Shown here: positions 42,066 through 50,266 of the stretch, piece after piece
Position numbering within the stretch: the first letter of the stretch is position 1
Layout of the letters: the number at the start of each line of letters is the position of its first letter
Assembly: GCA_903832325.1 (NCBI GenBank)
Contig: CAILBC010000038.1
Location: 26,943 to 90,942, forward strand
Length of the DNA: 64,000 bases
Source: an uncultured Sphingomonadales bacterium
GTDB lineage: Bacteria; Pseudomonadota; Alphaproteobacteria; Sphingomonadales; Sphingomonadaceae
Reading direction: 5' to 3'
Program-made: the position numbers and the translations under genes
Notes under the pieces: generated by a model
Seen by the model: the letters and a program-made list of their open reading frames with translations, nothing else
What the model was told of the DNA's origin: nothing
The model's database searches: none

Positions 42066-42638
42066 CCCGGCGCCTGCCTGCTGCGCGCGCCAGAGCGCCA
42101 GATAATCGTGGACCGCCGGGTGGGTTCCTGGCGGCAGGGCATCGGGCGCGGCCAAAGTGACGGCCAGGATTTCGCGCCCGTCGGCGCGCGGGGTTCCGGT
42201 GATCCGCCCGGTGACAAGTTCGATGCGATTGATCCAGCCGCCGGGCATTGTGCGGCGGATCTGCCCCAGCCAGGCCGGATCGTGCAGCGTGCAGCCCGCC
42301 TCTTCGGCCATTTCGCGCCGGGCGGTGGCAATCGCGTCTTCACCCGCCGCGCGGCCGCCGCCAGGCGCCAGCCATTGATCGGGCAGGTGATAGGAATGGC
42401 GCACCAGCAGCACGCGCCCCGCACTGTCAAAACCCAGCACCATGATCCCTTCGACCTCGCGCCGCAGCAGGCCCCACAGCCGCAGCCGCCACGGCTGCAC
42501 CAGCCGCAGCAGCAGGCGGTGCACCCCGGGGGGCAGATGCGCGATGATCGGGGAGGTGGGCCGGGCGGTGGGCCGGGCAGTGGGCCGGGTTGCGGGCGCA
42601 ACCAGGGCCGGCAACACTTTGCCACTGATCTGTCCCAC
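42054..42638 (-). CDS. Nudix hydrolase
   Basis: A 194-residue protein if it starts at GTG 42638; the frame stays open further but without ATG in a sensible place, so the start is uncertain. The Nudix box is complete (Gx5Ex7REMAEEAGC, in GGRAAGEDAIATARREM). The N-terminus has a TARP repeat and a basic amphipathic stretch (HRLLLRLVQPWRLRLWGLL) found in related sphingomonad proteins, perhaps peripheral membrane binding. Substrate, a nucleoside diphosphate linked to another moiety, is unknown. Confidence 0.82.
   Translation of the reverse strand: MGQISGKVLPALVAPATRPTARPTARPTSPIIAHLPPGVHRLLLRLVQPWRLRLWGLLRREVEGIMVLGFDSAGRVLLVRHSYHLPDQWLAPGGGRAAGEDAIATARREMAEEAGCTLHDPAWLGQIRRTMPGGWINRIELVTGRITGTPRADGREILAVTLAAPDALPPGTHPAVHDYLALWRAQQAGAGSEG
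42556..42591 (-). repeat. 12-bp tandem repeat, three units, in Nudix N-terminus
   Basis: GTGGGCCGGGCG-type units at 42556-42567, 42568-42579 and 42580-42591 encode (TARP)x3 on the minus strand, ahead of the catalytic domain. In frame. Confidence 0.85.
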
Positions 42639-42740
42639 GCCGAAACGGCGGCCATGGCGCGGCGCCGCGTGGCTCGACACGGGCACGCCGGGTCTGCCAT
42701 GGGGCGGAAAGAACGCTGATCGGGAAAGGGTCAAAGGCTG

Positions 42741-43142
42741 ATGATCCACGCTGTTGCACTGCTGCTTGTCGCAAGTCCTGCCGCTGCTGGCCATAGCCAG
42801 ACTGTTGCGCGCCAGATTGGGGCACGCCACGATTACGCGCAGGCGATCCATTGCGCGGCGGGTGAAGCGGTGCTGGCAGAGCTGGTGGGGGCGGATCCGG
42901 CAGACAGCGATACCGTGGTGCAGATCAACACGCTGGCGCGGCACTGGTTGCGCGTGGCAATGGCCCGCGCCGTCGCGCCCGCCGCGGTACGGCCCGACCT
43001 CGCGCGGAGCATGGCGCAATTGCGCGGCGATCTGGCCGGGGCGAACACGCCGGCCGATCTGGCGAACCTGCTCGACCGGCGGCTGGATGCCTGTGCGGTT
43101 GAACCGGGCGTGCCGGGGCCAGGGGTGGGCACGCCCGGGTGA
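42741..43142 (+). CDS. Small exported protein, unknown
   Basis: A 133-residue product with a clear signal peptide (MIHAVALLLVASPAAAGHS, cleavage after AAA). The mature part is mostly helical (YAQAIHCAAGEAVLAELVG, LRVAMARAVA, LARSMAQLRGDL) with two Cys (about 38 and 117) that could pair. The C-terminus is Pro/Gly-rich. It has AAAGG before ATG 42741 and diverges from the Nudix gene. I do not recognise a family. Confidence 0.65.
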   Translation: MIHAVALLLVASPAAAGHSQTVARQIGARHDYAQAIHCAAGEAVLAELVGADPADSDTVVQINTLARHWLRVAMARAVAPAAVRPDLARSMAQLRGDLAGANTPADLANLLDRRLDACAVEPGVPGPGVGTPG

Positions 43143-43156
43143 GCAACCCCAGGCCC

Positions 43157-43202
43157 TGTTGGCATCGGCAAACTGAACCTGTGGGCATCAGCAAACTTAA
43201 TT
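43157..43202 (+). repeat. 23-bp imperfect direct repeat upstream of TauE gene
   Basis: TGTTGGCATCGGCAAACTGAACC at 43157-43179 and a similar unit at 43180-43202, about 18 of 23 positions equal. They end 51 bp before the transporter start codon and include AT-rich AAACTTAATT, so they may overlap a promoter/operator. Confidence 0.6.
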
Positions 43203-43253
43203 GGCCGGCTGTAATTCCCAAGGCTTGCGGATTGGGTTAGCCTGCGGCGCAAC

Positions 43254-44168
43254 GTGGATGTGTACCTTCCCATTGCCAACCTGGCCGTCAATGGCCTGGT
43301 GATTGTCGGCCTTGGCGCGCTGACCGGCTTGCTGTCGGGGATGTTTGGCGTCGGCGGCGGATTTCTGACCACGCCCTTGCTGATCTTTTACGGCGTGCCG
43401 CCCACGGTGGCGGCTGCTTCGGCGGCCAGCCAGGTGACCGGGGCCAGCGTTTCGGGCGCGCTTGCCCATGCCCGGCGGGGCGGCATCGATTACCAGATGG
43501 GCGCGGTGCTGGTGGCCGGGGGGGTGGTCGGCACCGGGCTTGGCGCGCTGCTGTTCCAGTTGCTGCAGGCGCTGGGGCAGATCGATACCACGATCAACCT
43601 GCTTTATGTGATCTTGCTGGGATCGATCGGCACGCTGATGGCGGTCGAATCGCTGGGCGCGGTGCGCGCGCGCCGCACCGGCCTGGCGCGCCCGGCGCGG
43701 CGGCGGCGGCACCATCCCCTGGTTGCCAGCCTGCCGATGCGCTGGCGATTCTATCGCTCGGGGCTGTATATTTCGCCGCTGGCGCCGCTGTTGCTGGGCA
43801 TGCTGACCGGCATGCTGACCATGCTGATGGGGATTGGTGGCGGCTTTATCCTGGTGCCGGCGATGCTGTATGTGCTGGGCATGAGCGTGACCGTGGTGGT
43901 GGGCACGTCGCTGTTCCAGATCCTGTTCGTCACGATCGCCACCACGATGATGCACGCGCTGACCACGCATGCGGTCGATCTGGTGCTGGCCAGCCTGTTG
44001 CTGGTGGGATCGGTGCTGGGCGCGCAGGCCGGTGCATTCCTGGCGCAAAAGGCGAAGCCCGATGTGCTGCGGCTGGTGCTGGCGATGATCGTGCTGGCGG
44101 TGGCGGTGCGCATGGCGCTGGGGCTGGGCTGGCAACCTGACGAGATTTTTACCGTGGTGGTGCAATGA
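43254..44168 (+). CDS. TauE/SafE-family sulfite/organosulfonate exporter
   Basis: A 304-residue membrane protein with about 8-9 helices in two homologous halves, each beginning with the family motif (SGMFGVGGGFLTTPLL and TMLMGIGGGFILVPAM). Family members move sulfite, sulfoacetate or related anions out of the cell. Starts with GTG at 43254 (a second GTG lies two codons on). It overlaps the next gene by four bases (ATGA); this pairing with a TIGR02186 protein is recurrent in alphaproteobacteria. Confidence 0.9.
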   Translation: MDVYLPIANLAVNGLVIVGLGALTGLLSGMFGVGGGFLTTPLLIFYGVPPTVAAASAASQVTGASVSGALAHARRGGIDYQMGAVLVAGGVVGTGLGALLFQLLQALGQIDTTINLLYVILLGSIGTLMAVESLGAVRARRTGLARPARRRRHHPLVASLPMRWRFYRSGLYISPLAPLLLGMLTGMLTMLMGIGGGFILVPAMLYVLGMSVTVVVGTSLFQILFVTIATTMMHALTTHAVDLVLASLLLVGSVLGAQAGAFLAQKAKPDVLRLVLAMIVLAVAVRMALGLGWQPDEIFTVVVQ

Positions 44169-44938
44169 TCCGGCGGGTTCCGCCAATGCTGCTGCCCGCA
44201 ATGCTGGTCCTGTTGTGCGGTGCCGCCGCGCCCGAAGGGCCGGTGCTCGTGCCCGAAGTGTCGCAGCATGTGATCCATGTGGAGCAGGGGTTCACCGGGG
44301 CCGATCTGCTGCTTTATGGCGCGATCCTGACGCCCGAAGGCCAGCCGGTGGACAGCGATTATGACATCGTGGTGGTGGTCGAAGGCCCGCCGCGTGCGGT
44401 GGTGGTGCGCGAAAAGCGCCAGGTTGCCGGCGTTTGGGTCAATGCCGCAAGCAGCCGGTTCCGCTCTGCCCCCGGGTTTTTTGCAGTGGCCTCTTCACGG
44501 CCGGTGGCGGGGATTGTGGATGCGCGCACCGCCTCGATCTACGAACTCGGGCTTTCATTCCTGCAGCTTTCGCCGATCGGATCGATCGATCCCGCGCACG
44601 AAGCGCCGTTTGCGCGGGGGCTGGTCGCGCATATGCAGCGCATGGGGCTTTATCACGAAGACCCGCAGGCGGTCACGATCAGCCACCGGGTGCTCTATCA
44701 GGCGCGCATCGCGCTGCCATCCAGCGTGCCCACCGGCGATTATACCGCCGAAACCTTTGCCATTCGCCAGGGGCGCGTGCTGGCATCGGGCATCACCCGC
44801 ATCCGCGTCGACAAACAGGGCTTTGCCCGCCTGATTGCCGATCGCGCCGAACATGCCGGGCTGGCCTATGGCCTGTGTGCGGTGGCGCTGTCGGTGGCGA
44901 TGGGCTGGATTGCCGGTCGCTTGTTCGCGCGGGTCTGA
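44165..44938 (+). CDS. TIGR02186 family protein, partner of TauE
   Basis: A 257-residue protein with an N-terminal signal peptide (MLLPAMLVLLCGAAAPEG), a large periplasmic beta-rich domain (VLVPEVSQHVIHVEQGFTGADLLLYG) and one C-terminal transmembrane helix (LAYGLCAVALSVAMGWIAGRLF). This is the TIGR02186 architecture, known almost only beside TauE/SafE genes. It probably acts as a periplasmic accessory subunit of the exporter. Overlap with the transporter gene supports a stoichiometric complex. Confidence 0.9.
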   Translation: MIRRVPPMLLPAMLVLLCGAAAPEGPVLVPEVSQHVIHVEQGFTGADLLLYGAILTPEGQPVDSDYDIVVVVEGPPRAVVVREKRQVAGVWVNAASSRFRSAPGFFAVASSRPVAGIVDARTASIYELGLSFLQLSPIGSIDPAHEAPFARGLVAHMQRMGLYHEDPQAVTISHRVLYQARIALPSSVPTGDYTAETFAIRQGRVLASGITRIRVDKQGFARLIADRAEHAGLAYGLCAVALSVAMGWIAGRLFARV

Positions 44939-45085
44939 TTGCGATTTCCGGTAATCTGGCCGCGGCGCTGCGGTCACGCCGCCGGACTTCACGCGCCATC
45001 AGACCCGGGGTTAGCGCGGTCTTAACCGCTTTTGGCCTAGATAAAGGCCGGTCGGCGCACTGGTGCCGGCGCGGGAAAGGTTTCG

Positions 45086-46813
45086 ATGTCGGAAATGAGC
45101 AGGCACGCCGCGTTCCAGCCCTCGCAGCCAGCCGATGCTGCAGGCGAGGAGCGGATCGGCACGATGCCGCCCCTGCCCGGGGGCGAGGACGCCACCGGCA
45201 TCGACAACGCGCGTGAACCGATCGGCGTGGTGCGCGACGTTTCGGGCGGCACCGCGATCGTGGTGTTTGATCCCGACCGGCTGGACCTGTGCCTGGCCGA
45301 TGCCGATCCGTCGATCGCGCTGTCGGGCCAGGTCAGCAGCCAGGTCAAGATCAAGGTCGGGCGTACCTGGCTGTTGGGCGTGGTGCGCACTTTGCGCCAG
45401 GCGACCCCCGGCGAAGCGCATGGCGGGGTCGTGGCCGAAGTCGATTTTCTGGGCGAAGGCGATACCGAACGGTTGACGGGCCATATCTATGCCTTTCGCC
45501 GCGGGGTCACCCGCTATCCCATGCCGGGCGCGCTGGCCTATCCTGCCACGCGGCAGGATCTGCGCCAGATCTATGCCAGCGACGGGCGCGCCAATATCAG
45601 CATCGGCACCGTGCATCCCACGCGCGATATCCGCGCCGGGCTTTATATCGACAGCTTTCTGGGCAAGCATTTCGCGCTGTTGGGATCGACCGGCACCGGC
45701 AAATCGACCTCTGCCTCGCTGATCCTGCACCGCATCTGTGAACTGGCGCCGCAGGGCCATATCGTGATGATCGACCCGCACGGCGAATATTGTTCGGCGT
45801 TTCGCGATCGCGGCGTCGTGCTCGACGTGTCCAACCTGCAGATGCCCTATTGGCTGATGAACTTCGAGGAACATTGCGAAGTGTTCCTGACCGCCAGCGG
45901 GTCGGACCGGGTGGTCGATGCCGACATTCTGGCGCGCTGCCTGCAACAGGCGCGGTCAAAGAACCGGCTGGCCATGCAGATTGGCAAGATCACGGTCGAT
46001 TCGCCGATTCCCTATCTGCTGTCGGATCTCGTCAACACGCTGCAGAACGAAATGGGCAAGCTCGACAAGGGTACCGGGTCGATCCCCTATCAGCGGATAC
46101 GCACCAAGATCGAGGAAATCCGCGCCGATCCCCGATACCAGTTCATGTTTTCGGGCATGCTGGTGGGCGATTGCATGACCGATTTCATCGGCCAGGTGTT
46201 TCGCCTGCCTGCGCAAGGGAAGCCGATCTCGATCATCGACGTGTCGGGCGTGCCGTCGGAAATCACCTCGACCGTGGTGGCCGTGCTGTCGCGGCTGGTG
46301 TTCGACTTTGCCGTATGGGCGCGCGACGAGGAAACCAGGCCGATCCTGCTGGTTTGCGAAGAAGCGCACCGCTATGTGCCCAACGAGCGCAATTCCGATG
46401 GATCTTCGGTGGCGCGCGTGCTGTCGCGCATCGCCAAGGAAGGGCGCAAATACGGGGTCAGCCTGGGGCTGATCACGCAGCGGCCATCAGACCTTGCCGA
46501 AGGGGTGCTGTCGCAGTGCGGCACGATCATCGCGATGCGGCTGAACAACGAACGCGACCAGGCCCATGTGCGCGCGGCCATGCCCGAAGGCGCACGCGGG
46601 TTCATGGATGCCATCCCGGCGCTGCGCAACCGCGAATGCATTGTTTGCGGCGAAGGCGTGTCGATCCCGATGCGCGTGTCGTTCGATGATCTTGACGTGT
46701 CGCTGCGCCCGGCCTCGGCCGACCCCTCGTTCTCCACGCAATGGAGCAAATCGGGCGGCGAAGAGGAGATGCTGGAACGCACCACGCAACGCTGGCGCGC
46801 GCAAAGCCGGTAA
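45086..46813 (+). CDS. HerA-like hexameric ATPase (DUF87)
   Basis: A 575-residue FtsK/HerA-superfamily ATPase. A small N-terminal beta-barrel (IGVVRDVSGGTAIVVF) precedes the motor: Walker A GSTGTGKST at 200-208, Walker B LLVCEEAH at 421-428, and ITQRPSDLAEGVLSQCGT as sensor/arginine region. HerA proteins translocate DNA, usually with the nuclease NurA; I see no NurA gene nearby. It stands alone after TIGR02186 by 147 bp. Possible roles are recombination or a defence-type function; the latter has no support in the neighbourhood. Confidence 0.9.
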   Translation: MSEMSRHAAFQPSQPADAAGEERIGTMPPLPGGEDATGIDNAREPIGVVRDVSGGTAIVVFDPDRLDLCLADADPSIALSGQVSSQVKIKVGRTWLLGVVRTLRQATPGEAHGGVVAEVDFLGEGDTERLTGHIYAFRRGVTRYPMPGALAYPATRQDLRQIYASDGRANISIGTVHPTRDIRAGLYIDSFLGKHFALLGSTGTGKSTSASLILHRICELAPQGHIVMIDPHGEYCSAFRDRGVVLDVSNLQMPYWLMNFEEHCEVFLTASGSDRVVDADILARCLQQARSKNRLAMQIGKITVDSPIPYLLSDLVNTLQNEMGKLDKGTGSIPYQRIRTKIEEIRADPRYQFMFSGMLVGDCMTDFIGQVFRLPAQGKPISIIDVSGVPSEITSTVVAVLSRLVFDFAVWARDEETRPILLVCEEAHRYVPNERNSDGSSVARVLSRIAKEGRKYGVSLGLITQRPSDLAEGVLSQCGTIIAMRLNNERDQAHVRAAMPEGARGFMDAIPALRNRECIVCGEGVSIPMRVSFDDLDVSLRPASADPSFSTQWSKSGGEEEMLERTTQRWRAQSR

Positions 46814-46816
46814 AAT

Positions 46817-48247
46817 TCAGGCGGGGGCCGGGGCTGGTTTGGCCAAATCCGGTTCAATCTGATCCGGTTCGCGCTGCGGGCGCCAGTCGAGCAGGCGATA
46901 CGTCAGCCAGGCGAGCGAAACCGCGATCGCCGAGCCCACGGGAAAGCTCAGCCAGATCGCGTCCATCCCCAGCGCCGGATGGGCCAGGGCATAAAACCCC
47001 AGCCGCCCCGGATACATCGCGATGCCCAGCACCAGCAGCGGCGGCAGCACCGTGCCGGCGGCGCGCATCGTGCCGAACAGCACGATCGTGATGCCGAACA
47101 GGGCATAGCTCCAGCTGGCGAGGAACTGGATGTGGCGCGCCAGATTCACCGCCGGGCTGTGCGCGCCCAGGAACAGTTCCAGCACCGGCCGGTCAAACGC
47201 CAGCAGCGCCAGCGTCATCGCCCCGGTCAGCGCGAGGTTCAGCATGACCCCGGCGCGGGTGATCGACCCAAGCCGGTCGGACAGCCGCGCCCCGATTGCC
47301 TGCGCCGCCATCGCGCTGACCGCGGCCGAAATGGCCATCGCCGGCATCTGGAGGTACGTCCACACTTGCAAGGATGCGCCATAGGCGGCGCTGGCGGTGG
47401 CGCCTTCGCGATTGACCAGGCCGATCATGATGATCCCGGCCATCGATACCAGCAGCATCTGCGCGCCCATCGGCAGCCCCTTGGTGACGATATAGCGCAG
47501 TTCGGCAGGGTGCGGCAGGAGATAGCGCAATTCGCGCCCGATCAGACGGATCGGCAGATCGCGCGCATAAAGATCGACCACAAAGGCCAGCATCGTCACG
47601 GTCGACGCAATCGTGGTGGCCAGTGCCGATCCGGCAATGCCCAGCGGCGGGATCGGGCCGAGGCCGCCGATCAGAATCGGATTGAGCCCGACATCGAGCG
47701 CGACCGACACGATCATGAAGCGCAGCGCGGTGATCGAATCGCCCGCCCCGCGCAGCGCCATGCCCAGGATCACGGTGATCATCTGCGCCGGCATGGCGAT
47801 GAACACCACGCGCAGATAGGCCAGCGCAAAGTCGAACACTTGCGGCGGGGTGGACATCGCATGAAGCAGCGCGGGCGCGCCGAACCAGCCGATCACCGCC
47901 ACCAGCAGCGAAAGTGTCACGCAGAACCCCAGCGCAGTGCCGAACGTGCGCCGCGCGGCATCGATATTGCCGGCGCCAAACGATTGCCCGACCTTTACCG
48001 TGGCCGCCATGCCGAACCCGAAGGTGCCGGCAAAGACCAGGAACATGACGACATTGGCATTGGCGGTCGCGGCCAGCGCGCTGCCGCCCAGCATGCGGCC
48101 GACCCAGATCGCGTTGACCGTGCCGTTGAGCGATTGCAGCACGTTGGCCATCAGCGTCGGCGCGGAAAAGCGCAACAGTGTCGCCATGATCGGCCCGCGC
48201 GTCAGATCGCCGCTGCGTGGGCTGTTCGGCCGGCCACCAGTGGTCAT
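46817..48247 (-). CDS. MATE-family multidrug efflux transporter
   Basis: A 476-residue, 12-helix exporter using Na+ or H+ to remove cationic drugs. Typical segments: APTLMANVLQSLNGTVNAIWVGRMLG (helix 1), GFGMAATVKVGQSFGAGN and the symmetric SAAVSAMAAQAIGARLSDR of the second half. The start may be 48247 or the ATG at 48190 (MATLLRFS). It converges with the HerA gene and follows yceD by 13 bp on the same strand. Confidence 0.9.
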   Translation of the reverse strand: MTTGGRPNSPRSGDLTRGPIMATLLRFSAPTLMANVLQSLNGTVNAIWVGRMLGGSALAATANANVVMFLVFAGTFGFGMAATVKVGQSFGAGNIDAARRTFGTALGFCVTLSLLVAVIGWFGAPALLHAMSTPPQVFDFALAYLRVVFIAMPAQMITVILGMALRGAGDSITALRFMIVSVALDVGLNPILIGGLGPIPPLGIAGSALATTIASTVTMLAFVVDLYARDLPIRLIGRELRYLLPHPAELRYIVTKGLPMGAQMLLVSMAGIIMIGLVNREGATASAAYGASLQVWTYLQMPAMAISAAVSAMAAQAIGARLSDRLGSITRAGVMLNLALTGAMTLALLAFDRPVLELFLGAHSPAVNLARHIQFLASWSYALFGITIVLFGTMRAAGTVLPPLLVLGIAMYPGRLGFYALAHPALGMDAIWLSFPVGSAIAVSLAWLTYRLLDWRPQREPDQIEPDLAKPAPAPA

Positions 48248-48260
48248 ATGTGGGTAGCGG

Positions 48261-48785
48261 TCATGTGGGGAATTTCAGCGCGTCGAGCGCGGCAAAGGCG
48301 CCATTGCCGGCCTCACCCGCCAGATTGTGTTCGGCGCGGGCGCGGTCGGCCTCCGGCCCTTCGGCAAACGGGTCGATCGCCAGCGCCAGCGTCTGCGCCA
48401 GCGCCTCGCCCAGGTCGAACGTCAGCCCGTCATAGGCGATTTCGTCGCAGGCGTCGGCGGTCAGTTCCACTTCGTCGGTGTCGACTGCAAGGGCGTGTGC
48501 CGGGACAAAGCGCAGATCGACCGGTTCGTTGATCGTCACGGCGAAATCCTCGCCCGAAATCGCGCAAGGCTGGATCACGTCGGCAACAAGGCGCCCGGCA
48601 ACGGCCACTTTGCCGCCGTCGGCGATCATGGTCACGTTGGCCACCAATCGCTCGATCGCCGATAGCCCGAAACGCCCCGCCAGCCGCCGGCATTCGGCAG
48701 CATCGGCATCGATCTGCACTGTGCCCGCCGGCAGATGGCGCAGATCGATGATCCGCGCGAATTCGGTGGCGTCGGGCGCGCTCAC
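48261..48785 (-). CDS. YceD/DUF177 family protein
   Basis: A 174-residue member of DUF177, a family tied to 23S rRNA accumulation and often found with rpmF-plsX, which is not the case here. The conserved block is GRLVADVIQPCAISGEDFAVTI followed by an acidic region (DTDEVELTADACDEIAYDG) and LGEALAQTLALAIDPF. It begins with GTG whose bases overlap the TGA of the cytochrome chaperone gene (GTGA). This chaperone-yceD pairing is common in sphingomonads. Confidence 0.88.
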   Translation of the reverse strand: MSAPDATEFARIIDLRHLPAGTVQIDADAAECRRLAGRFGLSAIERLVANVTMIADGGKVAVAGRLVADVIQPCAISGEDFAVTINEPVDLRFVPAHALAVDTDEVELTADACDEIAYDGLTFDLGEALAQTLALAIDPFAEGPEADRARAEHNLAGEAGNGAFAALDALKFPT

Positions 48786-49300
48786 CGCCCTATTTCCCCT
48801 TCGAGCACGCGGTCCGATGGCACCAGCGCAAGGCCCGCGGCAAAGGCGCGCGCACGGCGTGCGACCAGCATCGGATCAATGCCGTCATTCAGGCTGACAT
48901 TGCGCGCGACCGCAGCGGCGGTCTGCTCCTCGCCGGCTTCCAGCGCGTCGCGATAGGCGCCCAGGCGTCCGCCCAGCGTGCTCATCAGCTTGCCAATGTG
49001 TTTGCCCACCATCAGATCGCCCACGCCGCCCTGGCGCAATTGGCCATCCATATCTTCGACAAACACTTCGGTCAGGCGCACCGACGGTTCGATCAGCATG
49101 GCATCGCGTTCCATGCGCAGCAGCACCAGCGCCAGGATCAGTGTGATTGCGTCAAACCGCCCGGCCACGCTGTCGGCAATGCCGCAATCGCGATACCATT
49201 CCTTTTCCCGCGCGATTTGCACCACGCGCAGCCACAGCGGGCGCACGGCGGCGCGGGGGTCGGGGCTGGGCTTCAGCCATTTTGCGATCAACGCCTTCAC
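48782..49300 (-). CDS. Ubiquinol-cytochrome c chaperone (CBP3/UQCC1-like)
   Basis: A 172-residue protein of the ubiquinol-cytochrome c chaperone family, which in mitochondria (Cbp3/UQCC1) helps cytochrome b synthesis and assembly of complex III. The conserved core is REKEWYRDCGIADSVAGRFDAITLILALVLLRM, then DMDGQLRQGGVGDLMVGKHIGKLMSTLGGR. I take the GTG at 49300 (MKALIAKWLKP); the frame runs on upstream without a convincing start. It is divergent from bamE. Confidence 0.88.
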   Translation of the reverse strand: MKALIAKWLKPSPDPRAAVRPLWLRVVQIAREKEWYRDCGIADSVAGRFDAITLILALVLLRMERDAMLIEPSVRLTEVFVEDMDGQLRQGGVGDLMVGKHIGKLMSTLGGRLGAYRDALEAGEEQTAAAVARNVSLNDGIDPMLVARRARAFAAGLALVPSDRVLEGEIGR

Positions 49301-49336
49301 TTGTACGGTCCGTTCCTGTTTGTCCGCGAAGCATGC

Positions 49337-49396
49337 CCAAAATTTCCGGGCCGGCTCCAACATTTCTGGCGTGGCCCCAACATTTCTGGCGTGGCA
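49337..49396. repeat. 20-bp direct repeats between chaperone and bamE genes
   Basis: Two 20-bp units, CCAACATTTCTGGCGTGGCC at 49357-49376 and a one-base variant at 49377-49396, preceded by a degenerate unit at 49337-49356. Their period is close to two DNA turns, so like bases face the same side, as expected of an iterated protein-binding site in the 264-bp divergent promoter region. Confidence 0.75.
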
Positions 49397-49564
49397 TTGC
49401 GGGAATGCGCTTTGCTGCCTATGGCGGGTGATATAGGCAGCCCGGGCGCGAAGGCAAACGGCCTGCGGTGCAGTTATGCAAATGTCGATCCCGGCGGGGT
49501 GAAAGCCATCGGTCGGGACCATAGCGTGAAGCGGATAGATGACGTGGATGTGCAGAACGTGCGG

Positions 49565-50086
49565 ATGAACGGCAAAGGCTTTGCGGTGCGGACCCTGCAG
49601 GCGGGCCTGGCCTGCGCGGTGGTGCTGGGCGCCGGCGGATGCAGCACGATCCGCGATCACCGCGGCTATCTGGTTGATCCGGCGCTGACCCAGTCGGTGC
49701 TGCCGGGGGTGGATAACCGCCTGTCGGTCGAACGATCGCTGGGCCAGCCGACGTTCAAGAGCCAGTTTGGCCAGCCCGCCTGGTATTACCTGTCGCTCGA
49801 TACCGAACAGCGGCCGTTTACCCGGCCGCGCATCCATGGCGGGTCGGTCATGCGGGTGGGGTTTGATTCGGCGGGCAATGTGCAGGATGTGCTGCGCGAT
49901 GGCGTGGAACACGCCGTGCGGATTGAGCCCGATCGGCACAAAACGCCCACGCTGGGCCGCGATCGCAGCTTTTTCGAAGACCTGTTCGGCAATATCGGTT
50001 CGGTCGGCGCATTGCCCGGCGCGCAGGGCGGTCCCGGCGGCCAGGGTGGCGGTCGCCCGGGCGGCACCGGTCCGAACGGAAGCTGA
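49565..50086 (+). CDS. bamE: Outer-membrane assembly lipoprotein BamE
   Basis: A subunit of the BAM complex, anchored in the inner face of the outer membrane. The 173-residue product begins with a lipoprotein signal (LACAVVLGAGGCSTI) and has the BamE/SmpA fold: GYLVDPALTQSVLPGVDNRLSVERSLGQPT, then WYYLSLDTEQRPF and VMRVGFDSAGNVQDV. A Gly-rich tail (GGPGGQGGGRPGG) follows, longer than in enterobacteria. Start ATG 49565; a GTG two codons before is possible. A hairpin follows the stop by 13 bp. Confidence 0.92.
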   Translation: MNGKGFAVRTLQAGLACAVVLGAGGCSTIRDHRGYLVDPALTQSVLPGVDNRLSVERSLGQPTFKSQFGQPAWYYLSLDTEQRPFTRPRIHGGSVMRVGFDSAGNVQDVLRDGVEHAVRIEPDRHKTPTLGRDRSFFEDLFGNIGSVGALPGAQGGPGGQGGGRPGGTGPNGS

Positions 50087-50098
50087 TCTTGGTGGCGG

Positions 50099-50122
50099 CA
50101 AAATTCGCTGCGGCGAATTTTG
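50099..50122 (+). terminator. Hairpin after bamE
   Basis: A perfect 10-bp palindromic stem (CAAAATTCGC/GCGAATTTTG) with a TGCG loop, 13 bp after the bamE stop. The inner AATTTT partly supplies a U-tract. Terminator-like, moderate certainty. Confidence 0.55.
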
Positions 50123-50124
50123 CA

Positions 50125-50209
50125 GTCGGCACCGGCCCGCTCCCCCTCCCGACCGCCCACAAGATTATCCTGTTTGGGCGGTCGGGAGGGGGAGCGGGCC
50201 GGTGCCGAC
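50125..50209. repeat. Perfect 35-bp inverted repeat between bamE and hslV
   Basis: Arms 50125-50159 and 50175-50209 are exact reverse complements over 35 bp, separated by a 15-bp AT-richer spacer (50160-50174). It would fold into a very stable hairpin in RNA or a cruciform in DNA. It lies 57 bp before the hslV start and directly follows another hairpin. No gene is inside it. Confidence 0.95.
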
Positions 50210-50266
50210 TTCCCCGCTGGCAAAAGCGCTATTGAACCCCGGCGCGTGCCCCCCATATCGGCTGGC

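Noticed and set aside
45086..46813. HerA ATPase as part of a defence system
   Set aside because: No nuclease, Sir2 or NurA-like partner lies nearby; neighbours are a sulfur exporter accessory gene and a MATE transporter.
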